Assembly (NCBI GenBank): GCA_947461915.1
Contig: CANHNG010000100.1
Coordinates: forward strand, 1-6,621
Direction of reading: 5' to 3'
DNA: 6,621 nucleotides
Source: Flavobacteriaceae bacterium
Lineage (GTDB): Bacteria; Bacteroidota; Bacteroidia; Flavobacteriales; Flavobacteriaceae
In this document: positions 1-4,467 of the stretch, one piece after another
How the letters are laid out: every line of letters starts with the position of its first letter
Numbering within the stretch: position 1 is the first letter of the stretch
Program-made: the position numbers and the translations under genes
The notes under the pieces: generated by a model
What the model saw: only the letters and a program-made list of their open reading frames with translations
Told to the model about the DNA's origin: nothing
The model's database searches: none

Positions 1-852
1 GCAGCACACGGTTCGAAATCAGTTTCTTTAGGAAATATTTTAGAATCGTATTCAAAGGCGGGAGGAAAAGGAAGATTACAAGAATTTGCCAACGATACCG
101 AAGAAATTGCCTTAGCGACTAAATATGCAGAGTTAGGAGATAAAATGCACACGGCATTGCATGAAGTGATAGGGCATGCTTCCGGACAAATAAATCCAGG
201 TGTGGGAACTCCGAAAGAAACCCTTAAAAGTTATGCTTCTACCCTTGAAGAAGGAAGAGCTGATTTGGTCGGACTATATTATGTATACAATCCAAAATTA
301 CAAGAATTCGGATTGGTTGATGATTGGAAAAAACTAGGGATGGAGTCTTATGACAGCTACATTCGAAACGGATTGATGACTCAGTTAATTCGTTTGGAAC
401 TAGGCACCAACGTTGAAGAGGCGCACATGAGAAACCGTCAGTGGGTGAGTGCTTGGGTTTTCGAAAAAGGGAAAGCCGACAACGTAATCGAGAAAATTTC
501 CCGTAACGGAAAAACCTATTTTAATATCACAGATTATGATAAACTACACGATTTATTTGGACAATTGTTGCGGGAAGTACAACGTATAAAATCAGAAGGG
601 GATTATACCTCAGGAAAGGCTTTGGTCGAAAATTATGGGGTAAAAGTGGATCAAAAATTACATGCTGAGGTATTAGAAAGAAACAAAAAATTTGCTTCGG
701 CACCCTATAGCGGATTTGTAAATCCAGTATTGGTGCCGAAATTAGATGCAAAGGGAAACATTGTTTCAATTAAAGTACAACAACCCAAATCCTTTGCAGA
801 ACAGATGTTGCAGTATTCTAAAAACTACGGATATTTGCCCCTAGTAAACTAG
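1..852 (+). CDS. Dipeptidyl peptidase III (M49 zinc metallopeptidase), C-terminal part, 5' end cut by window
   Basis: The reading frame is open from base 1 to the TAG at 850-852, giving 283 visible residues. The ATG at 145 is an internal methionine, not the start, because coding continues upstream of it. The M49 zinc motif HEVIGH lies at 160-177 (window codons 54-59): two zinc-binding histidines and the catalytic glutamate at codon 55. The second motif, EEGRAD, is at 247-264; its second glutamate (codon 84) should be the third zinc ligand. AHMRNR at codons 141-146 matches the family segment carrying the active-site histidine (His568 in human DPP III). Family members remove dipeptides from the N-termini of short peptides. 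Bacterial members are usually well over 600 residues, so more than half is missing here, including any signal peptide, so location cannot be judged. Human DPP III has Cys where this protein has Gly in EEGRAD. The family call is secure; substrate range is unknown. Confidence 0.95.
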   Translation, partial: AAHGSKSVSLGNILESYSKAGGKGRLQEFANDTEEIALATKYAELGDKMHTALHEVIGHASGQINPGVGTPKETLKSYASTLEEGRADLVGLYYVYNPKLQEFGLVDDWKKLGMESYDSYIRNGLMTQLIRLELGTNVEEAHMRNRQWVSAWVFEKGKADNVIEKISRNGKTYFNITDYDKLHDLFGQLLREVQRIKSEGDYTSGKALVENYGVKVDQKLHAEVLERNKKFASAPYSGFVNPVLVPKLDAKGNIVSIKVQQPKSFAEQMLQYSKNYGYLPLVN

Positions 853-873
853 AAATATGATTTTTTTAAATAG

Positions 874-899
874 AAGATGTCTTAAAGGCATCTTTTTTT
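874..899 (+). terminator. Rho-independent terminator after the DPP III gene
   Basis: The hairpin pairs 874-881 with 887-894: six Watson-Crick pairs AAGATG/CATCTT, one wobble and one C-G. The loop is five bases and a run of T follows at 895-899. It lies 22 bases after the peptidase stop codon. It could also serve the small convergent gene ending at 911, but the minus-strand tail is less T-rich. Confidence 0.8.
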
Positions 900-910
900 A
901 TGGAAGAAAA

Positions 911-1099
911 CTACCGTTTAAAAAATATCTTTATCAGAAAAAGCAGTCCTATAAAGATAAGAAAGGCAATTAATATTTTATAATTTCCTTTGTAAAATAG
1001 GGTATGCAATTTGGCATCTTTTCTATAGGCGTAGACCATTGCAATAACGAAAGCAACAAAAAAACCGCCGGCAAATAACAATTGTCCTGGACTAAACAT
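911..1099 (-). CDS. Small two-helix inner-membrane protein, unknown function
   Basis: This encodes 62 residues beginning MFSPGQLL. I chose the ATG at 1097-1099. The frame stays open to a TTG at 1118-1120, but that longer start would run into the -7-like element at 1118-1125. The protein has a short N-terminus, a hydrophobic segment (about residues 7-24), a basic and polar loop (YRKDAKLHTLFYKGNYK), a second hydrophobic segment (about 42-58) and the basic end KIFFKR. The positive charges in the loop and tail suggest a hairpin in the cytoplasmic membrane, with the loop probably cytoplasmic. I recall similar short hypothetical proteins from Flavobacteriaceae, but no function. It stands alone, convergent with the DPP III gene and divergent from the MazG-like gene. 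Real coding is supported by the clean two-helix pattern and the promoter-like sequence; the function is unassigned. Confidence 0.75.
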   Translation of the reverse strand: MFSPGQLLFAGGFFVAFVIAMVYAYRKDAKLHTLFYKGNYKILIAFLIFIGLLFLIKIFFKR

Positions 1100-1117
1100 A
1101 GTTGAAAATATTTTGGG

Positions 1118-1125
1118 CAAATTTA
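1118..1125 (-). promoter_or_regulatory. Putative -7 element of the small membrane protein gene
   Basis: Read on the minus strand, the eight bases are TAAATTTG, an exact match to the Bacteroidetes -7 consensus TAnnTTTG. The element ends 18 bases before the chosen ATG, which would leave a very short leader. I see no TTG or TTTG at the usual -33 distance. Confidence 0.45.
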
Positions 1126-1128
1126 AGG

Positions 1129-1156
1129 TTTTGTTTAGGAAAAGTTACTAATTTGC
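1129..1156 (+). promoter_or_regulatory. Weak candidate promoter for the MazG-like gene
   Basis: TTTTG at 1129-1133 and TAATTTG at 1150-1156 are 16 bases apart. The second element is one base short of the TAnnTTTG consensus and the spacing is shorter than usual. A 12-bp perfect palindrome ATTTAATTAAAT follows at 1164-1175, just before the ATG at 1181. The call rests mainly on position. Confidence 0.25.
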
Positions 1157-1180
1157 CCCTTCATTTAATTAAATAAAATT

Positions 1181-1570
1181 ATGCAAAAGCAAATCAATGC
1201 AGTAAAGGAATTTCATACGGCGTTTGTTATTGGTCACAGCGAAATCCCAAGAGCCGATTTGGGCGAAAGTAAAAACATACTTCGTTACAATTTGATGAAA
1301 GAAGAAAATGAGGAATACTTGGAAGCTGTCCAAAACAATGATTTAGTTGAAATTGCAGATGCATTAGGAGATATGATGTATATTCTTTGTGGTACCATTA
1401 TAGAACACGGTTTACAACATAAGATAGAAGAAGTTTTTGACGAAATTCAGCGAAGTAACATGAGTAAATTGGGCGAAAACGGAAAACCCATCTATCGCGA
1501 AGATGGAAAAGTGATGAAAGGCCCCAATTATTTTAAACCAGATTTCTCGAAAATATTAGGAGAAAAATAA
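1181..1570 (+). CDS. MazG-like all-alpha nucleotide pyrophosphohydrolase
   Basis: This 129-residue protein belongs to the all-alpha NTP pyrophosphohydrolase fold (MazG / phosphoribosyl-ATP pyrophosphohydrolase-like). The metal-binding signature is clear: EENEE at residues 41-45 fits EExxE, and EIADALGD at 57-64 fits ExxDxxxD. These acidic residues bind the magnesium ions that position the triphosphate. Further on, SNMSK (92-96) and the tail with GKPIYREDGK and KGPNYF resemble the subgroup often annotated as phosphoribosyl-ATP pyrophosphohydrolase-like. I do not call it HisE or HisI because no histidine gene is nearby and it is a single domain. The likely role is hydrolysis of a canonical or damaged (d)NTP to the monophosphate and pyrophosphate in the cytoplasm; the substrate cannot be read from sequence. 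The start has only A-rich sequence before it, as is common in Bacteroidetes. It is a single gene, closed by a strong terminator. Confidence 0.9.
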   Translation: MQKQINAVKEFHTAFVIGHSEIPRADLGESKNILRYNLMKEENEEYLEAVQNNDLVEIADALGDMMYILCGTIIEHGLQHKIEEVFDEIQRSNMSKLGENGKPIYREDGKVMKGPNYFKPDFSKILGEK

Positions 1571-1589
1571 CAGATTTTGATAGCAATAA

Positions 1590-1633
1590 AAAAAGCCGTT
1601 TAAAATGATTTGTATCATTTTAAACGGCTTTTT
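1590..1633. terminator. Bidirectional terminator between mazG-like and ilvE genes
   Basis: A perfect 20-bp inverted repeat pairs 1590-1609 with 1614-1633 around the four-base loop TTGT. The left arm starts with AAAAA and the right arm ends with TTTTT, so each strand ends in a U-run after a GC-containing stem. It lies 19 bases after the stop of the MazG-like gene and 25 bases beyond the stop of ilvE, and can serve both convergent genes. Confidence 0.93.
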
Positions 1634-1658
1634 AATAATACTATTTGCAACCTGAAAA

Positions 1659-2726
1659 CTAAACCTTAACAGTCCAGCCAAAGGTATCTTCGGCCAGTTT
1701 TTGTTGAATGTTTGTTAATTTGTCTTTAAGAAGCATGGCAAATGAATTTTCTGTTTTAGGTAATTCATAATAAACGTCTTGGTAGGAAAATCCGGCAATC
1801 GGACTAATTACAGCAGCTGTTCCAGCTCCAAAAATCTCTTTCAAAGAACCGTTTTTTGCCGCTTCAACAAGTTCTGAAACAATGACAGGTCTAACCACCA
1901 TATCAATATTTTCTTTTTCAGCCATTGCAATAAGACTTTTTCTGGTCACACCATCAAGAATTCTTTCGCTTGTTGGAGCAGTGTATAATGTGTCATTTAT
2001 TCTGAAAAACACATTCATGGTACCCGCTTCTTCTAATTTGGTATGGGTGGCATCATCCGTCCAAATAATTTGTTGAAAACCGTCTTTGTTGGCCAAATTA
2101 GTTGGGTAAAATTGCGCAGCATAATTTCCTGCAGCTTTTGCAGCTCCAATACCACCATTTGCAGCCCTACTGTAGTGTTCGGCGATGATTACTTTTACTT
2201 CGCCTGAATAATAGGATTTTGCTGGAGATAAAATAATCATGAATTTATAATCATCTGAGGGATTCGCAATTACCCCAGTTCCGGTAGCAATCATAAAGGG
2301 TCTAATGTAAAGTGAATTTCCCTTCCCTTTTTTAACCCATTCCTTGTCTAATTGCAACAACTGATTCAGGCCTTCCATAAAAACATATTCAGGAACTTCA
2401 GGCATTGCCATTCTTATGGCAGAATTATTAAAGCGTTTGAAGTTTTCATCGGGTCTAAAAAGCCAAATAGCATCTTGATCATCTTTATAAGCCTTCATTC
2501 CTTCAAAGATGGCTTGTCCATAATGAAAAACTTTAGCGGAAGGATCTAATAAAAACGGAGCATACGGTTTGATGATTGGTTTTTGCCACTCCCCATTTGT
2601 GTAATCGCACTCCAATAAATGATCTGTAAAAACAGCCCCAAAACTCAAATTATCAAAATCAACTTCATTTATTTTTGAAGTGGCAGTTTTAATTATTTCA
2701 ATTTTGTTGGTTTGTGTTGCACTCAT
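1659..2726 (-). CDS. ilvE: Branched-chain amino acid aminotransferase (class IV, PLP-dependent)
   Basis: This 355-residue cytoplasmic enzyme transfers the amino group between glutamate and the 2-oxo acids of leucine, isoleucine and valine. It is the last step of their synthesis and the first of their breakdown. The PLP-binding lysine is Lys197 in GAAKAAGNYA (194-203). Other conserved stretches are FHYGQAIFEGMKAY (67-80), YIRP (140-143) and EEAGTMN (232-238), the last being the cofactor-side motif of fold-type IV aminotransferases. The length fits the longer ilvE_II / eukaryote-like BCAT group (about 350 residues) rather than the roughly 309-residue E. coli IlvE. The ATG at 2724-2726 is the natural start; the N-terminal 20 residues are polar and variable, as usual in this group. 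No other ilv or leu gene is adjacent, so it appears to be a lone transcription unit with its own promoter-like element and a shared terminator. Confidence 0.95.
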   Translation of the reverse strand: MSATQTNKIEIIKTATSKINEVDFDNLSFGAVFTDHLLECDYTNGEWQKPIIKPYAPFLLDPSAKVFHYGQAIFEGMKAYKDDQDAIWLFRPDENFKRFNNSAIRMAMPEVPEYVFMEGLNQLLQLDKEWVKKGKGNSLYIRPFMIATGTGVIANPSDDYKFMIILSPAKSYYSGEVKVIIAEHYSRAANGGIGAAKAAGNYAAQFYPTNLANKDGFQQIIWTDDATHTKLEEAGTMNVFFRINDTLYTAPTSERILDGVTRKSLIAMAEKENIDMVVRPVIVSELVEAAKNGSLKEIFGAGTAAVISPIAGFSYQDVYYELPKTENSFAMLLKDKLTNIQQKLAEDTFGWTVKV

Positions 2727-2801
2727 ATTAATGATGGTGTATTTAATATAGTAAGATTGAATTTAAAAACGTCGCAATCGCATTCGACAATTTGTCTTTT
2801 G

Positions 2802-2809
2802 CAAAATTA
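2802..2809 (-). promoter_or_regulatory. Putative -7 element of ilvE
   Basis: On the minus strand the sequence is TAATTTTG, matching TAnnTTTG. Transcription would begin near 2795, giving a leader of about 70 bases before the ilvE ATG. No convincing -33 TTTG is seen. An 11-base interrupted palindrome, GACAATTTGTC (2786-2796), overlaps the predicted start site and could be an operator. Confidence 0.45.
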
Positions 2810-2964
2810 AATAAAAATCGTTGAAATACTTGCTAAAAAGACATTAATTACAGCATTTGAATGCGTTTTGTTTATTCAAAAAAAATAATGAAAAAAGCAA
2901 CCATAATTTTATGGAATATCTAAAAAAAATCAATTTTTGATGGTCAAATAGATTTGTTTTTAGT

Positions 2965-2972
2965 TAAATTTG
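2965..2972 (+). promoter_or_regulatory. Putative -7 element of mnmD
   Basis: TAAATTTG matches TAnnTTTG exactly. Transcription would begin near 2979, leaving a leader of about 38 bases before the TTG start of mnmD. The nearest upstream TTG run (2934-2939) is 25 bases away, longer than the usual spacing, so only the -7 part is supported. Confidence 0.45.
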
Positions 2973-3016
2973 GACAATACGCACTATTAGATATCCTGAA
3001 ACACCAGAAATAAATT

Positions 3017-3679
3017 TTGAAAAGAGAGATTATACAAACCCATGACGGTTCTACCACCATCCATATCGAAGAGTGGGACGAATGCTATCATTCTAAATTT
3101 GGGGCCATTCAAGAAGCCCAGCATGTTTTTATAAAAAATGGACTAAGCTTATTTGAAAACAAAACCGTCTCTATTTTAGAAATTGGATTTGGAACAGGAT
3201 TGAATGCTTTTATCACTTTTTTAGAATCACAAAAACTAAACCAAAGTATTGATTATGTTGGGGTGGAAGCCTATCCTATTTCGCCAGAAGAAGTACTATT
3301 GATGAATTATGTTACGGCTTTGGGTGCTGAAAATGATAGTGCCACTTTCGAGAAGATACATGAATCCAAGTGGGAAGAACAAATTATTTTAAGAAATGAT
3401 TTTATATTCACCAAAAGGAATCAATTTTTTCAGGACATTGATGATTTAGAAAAGTTTGATTTGATTTATTTTGATGCTTTTGGCTATAGGGTACAACCCG
3501 AATTGTGGAGTACGGCTATTTTCGAAAAAATGTACAAGGCACTTAATCCAAAGGGCATATTGGTCACTTATGCGGCTCGCGGAGTGATAAAAAGAAGCAT
3601 GATGGAAGTAGGTTTTACGGTCGAAAAACTGGCAGGACCGCCAGGAAAGCGGGAAATGTTTCGAGCCATAAAATTTTAA
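3017..3679 (+). CDS. mnmD: tRNA (5-aminomethyl-2-thiouridine) methyltransferase, stand-alone MnmD (DUF752 family)
   Basis: This 220-residue SAM-dependent methyltransferase is predicted to convert nm5(s2)U to mnm5(s2)U at wobble position 34 of tRNAs. Motif I is ILEIGFGTGLNAF (53-65), with GFGTGLN as the SAM glycine loop. The family motif FDAFGYRVQPELW (152-164) corresponds to the DAFxPxxxPELW segment of E. coli MnmC, and PGKREMFRA (209-217) is the typical C-terminal signature. YHSKFGAIQEAQHVFI (24-39) is also characteristic. There is no FAD-dependent oxidase domain, unlike fused MnmC, so the substrate is probably nm5U made directly by MnmE/MnmG with ammonia. The start is TTG at 3017: an in-frame TAA lies at 3011-3013, the first in-frame ATG encodes residue 96, and the TTG start gives the family-typical MKREIIQTHDGS. 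No clear terminator follows. Confidence 0.92.
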   Translation: MKREIIQTHDGSTTIHIEEWDECYHSKFGAIQEAQHVFIKNGLSLFENKTVSILEIGFGTGLNAFITFLESQKLNQSIDYVGVEAYPISPEEVLLMNYVTALGAENDSATFEKIHESKWEEQIILRNDFIFTKRNQFFQDIDDLEKFDLIYFDAFGYRVQPELWSTAIFEKMYKALNPKGILVTYAARGVIKRSMMEVGFTVEKLAGPPGKREMFRAIKF

Positions 3680-3786
3680 TCTTTTGGTTTTTTTGTGCAA
3701 TAATAAATAAAGGTGATGCGTTACTTAATCAGGTGAAATGTATCAAAATTTAAACCTATTTTTTACAATAGTTTCTTTTCAAGTTC

Positions 3787-3807
3787 TAACCCAAATCTTA
3801 ATTTTTT
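3787..3807 (+). promoter_or_regulatory. Conserved leader before small paralogue 1
   Basis: TAACCCAAATCTT at 3787-3799, then a T-rich tract to the ATG at 3808. The same block, with one inserted T, precedes the second paralogue at 4212-4231. It is probably part of the 5' untranslated region. Neither copy contains a Shine-Dalgarno sequence. The function (translation signal, regulator site or remnant of duplication) is unknown. Confidence 0.5.
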
Positions 3808-4005
3808 ATGTCGAAAATAATGTTTGATTACACAAAATCAGTGCTCGAAAGAGTGAGTTTCGATCCTATGCTTTTTTGCAAAGAATTAGAAAAGGCAATA
3901 AAAGCATTATTGCCCTTTGAGTTGGAGTTGTTGCGAGAATGGCTACTGCACTTTGTAATTGAAAAACCAGAATTAAAACAATGTCTTATAATTGTAAACA
4001 AGTAA
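3808..4005 (+). CDS. Small conserved protein of unknown function, paralogue 1
   Basis: The protein has 65 residues beginning MSKIMFDYTK. I do not know a function; I recall similar short hypothetical proteins in Flavobacterium genomes. The order is an N-terminal FDYTKSVLERVSFDP, a segment LFCKELEKAIKALLP with one cysteine (residue 23), a likely amphipathic helix ELELLREWLLHF, and the end PELKQCLIIVNK with a second cysteine. It has no signal peptide or transmembrane segment, so it is probably cytoplasmic. It is 38/58 identical to the protein at 4232-4429, aligned from DYTK, and that conservation between copies supports real coding. The ATG at 3808 follows a leader shared with the second copy; an internal ATG four codons later is possible. 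It has its own terminator, so it is probably transcribed singly or from mnmD readthrough. It is not obviously a toxin, antitoxin or DNA-binding protein. Confidence 0.8.
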   Translation: MSKIMFDYTKSVLERVSFDPMLFCKELEKAIKALLPFELELLREWLLHFVIEKPELKQCLIIVNK

Positions 4006-4010
4006 AATAG

Positions 4011-4034
4011 AAAGAACCTTAATGGTTCTTTTTT
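4011..4034 (+). terminator. Rho-independent terminator after small paralogue 1
   Basis: AAAGAACC (4011-4018) pairs perfectly with GGTTCTTT (4024-4031) around the loop TTAAT, and T continues to 4034. It begins five bases after the stop codon of the first small gene and separates it from the second copy. Confidence 0.85.
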
Positions 4035-4138
4035 GATTTCTACTCTAGATGAGATTCTATTTTATTTACCCTGCAATAAATAACATATTTAATCTATTTC
4101 TTATAAATAAATAAAAAATATGTAAATAAACCGGTTTT

Positions 4139-4183
4139 ATCGTATTTAATCGTATTTTTTTGTGAATTTATTTTGTATTTAAT
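4139..4183 (+). repeat. Phased short direct repeats before small paralogue 2
   Basis: ATCGTATTT occurs at 4139-4147 and 4149-4157 with a 10-base period. TGTATTTAAT at 4174-4183 matches CGTATTTAAT at 4141-4150 in nine of ten bases, 33 bases further on. The spacings are close to one and three helical turns, as expected of a protein-binding array, but the region is very AT-rich and chance is possible. Confidence 0.35.
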
Positions 4184-4203
4184 GTTTGATTATTCTATCT
4201 TTA
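4172..4203 (+). promoter_or_regulatory. Candidate promoter for small paralogue 2
   Basis: TTTG at 4172-4175 and TATCTTTA at 4196-4203 are 20 bases apart, the usual spacing for a Bacteroidetes -33/-7 pair. The -7 box differs from TAnnTTTG at the last base. Transcription would start near 4210, right at the conserved TAACCC leader. The match is imperfect in very AT-rich DNA. Confidence 0.35.
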
Positions 4204-4211
4204 TACTGAGA

Positions 4212-4231
4212 TAACCCTAAATCTTTTTGTT
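4212..4231 (+). promoter_or_regulatory. Conserved leader before small paralogue 2
   Basis: TAACCCTAAATCTT at 4212-4225, then TTTGTT and the ATG at 4232. It aligns with 3787-3807 over its full length with a single inserted T, the last few T-rich bases being less exact, and sits at the same distance from the start codon (about 20 bases). The sequence further upstream does not align convincingly between the two copies. Confidence 0.5.
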
Positions 4232-4429
4232 ATGCCTTATAGAATGATATATGATTACACGAAAATTGTACTTGAAAAAGTTAGCATTGACCCTTTACTT
4301 TTTTGCAAGGAATTGAGAAAAGCAAATAAAAATTTGTTGCCTTACGAAATCGAAAAATTAAAAAATTGGCTGGAAAATTTCACAAAAGGCAGACCTGAAC
4401 TTAAGCAGTATTTAAGCATTGTGAATTAG
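4232..4429 (+). CDS. Small conserved protein of unknown function, paralogue 2
   Basis: The protein has 65 residues beginning MPYRMIYDYTK. It is the tandem duplicate of the protein at 3808-4005. The longest shared blocks are LFCKEL, DYTK and PELKQ, and the shared IVN near the end is also kept. LLPYEIEKLKNWLENF is probably one amphipathic helix with conserved Trp. The differences are spread evenly: many are conservative (R/K, L/I, F/Y), and the single Cys in FCKEL is kept while the C-terminal Cys has become Tyr. Both copies appear to be under selection as proteins, because the frame, length and core are intact. This copy is more basic than the first. The start could also be the internal ATG at codon 5, which would align better with the MFDYTK of paralogue 1. 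It converges on oxyR, 38 bases from that gene's stop, without a strong hairpin. The function is unknown. Confidence 0.8.
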   Translation: MPYRMIYDYTKIVLEKVSIDPLLFCKELRKANKNLLPYEIEKLKNWLENFTKGRPELKQYLSIVN

Positions 4430-4467
4430 TAAAAAAAAGGAGTCCCGATATTGTTTAGTCTCTTTAT

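Larger units (their letters stand above)
2727..3016. other. Divergent intergenic spacer between ilvE and mnmD
   Basis: These 290 bases hold no convincing open frame. They carry the ilvE -7 candidate (2802-2809), the mnmD -7 candidate (2965-2972), the palindrome GACAATTTGTC (2786-2796), a 5-2-5 inverted repeat GCATTTGAATGC (2853-2864), and otherwise AT-rich sequence with A-runs around 2879-2887 and 2922-2929. No tRNA or obvious structured RNA is seen. Confidence 0.6.
3787..4429 (+). repeat. Tandem gene duplication (leader plus 65-codon gene, two units)
   Basis: Unit 1 spans 3787-4005 and unit 2 spans 4212-4429: a conserved leader followed by a 65-codon gene in the same orientation. Coding parts are diverged (about two thirds amino-acid identity), so the duplication is not recent. 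The 206 bases between the units include the unit-1 terminator and a very AT-rich promoter region. Confidence 0.75.

Noticed and set aside
527..769. 80-codon minus-strand open frame inside the DPP III gene
   Set aside because: It lies fully antisense to a conserved coding region and shows no protein family features.
3680..3786. Terminator or extra small gene directly after mnmD
   Set aside because: There is a T-rich run (3685-3694) but no hairpin before it, and no open frame with a plausible start and length.
4083..4123. Inverted repeat ACATATTT / AAATATGT in the spacer between the small genes
   Set aside because: Eight AT-rich pairs with a 25-base loop in very AT-rich DNA are expected by chance and have no termination or coding context.
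3787..4429. Toxin-antitoxin pair or phage remnant interpretation of the two small genes
   Set aside because: The proteins are paralogues of each other rather than a toxin plus a different antitoxin. They do not overlap, the first has its own terminator, and no mobile or phage gene is nearby.
4430..4467. Possible terminator after the second small gene (AAAGGAG ... CTCTTT)
   Set aside because: The pairing needs a bulge, is only about six pairs with a 17-base loop, and the downstream T-tract is broken. It is too weak to list as a terminator.
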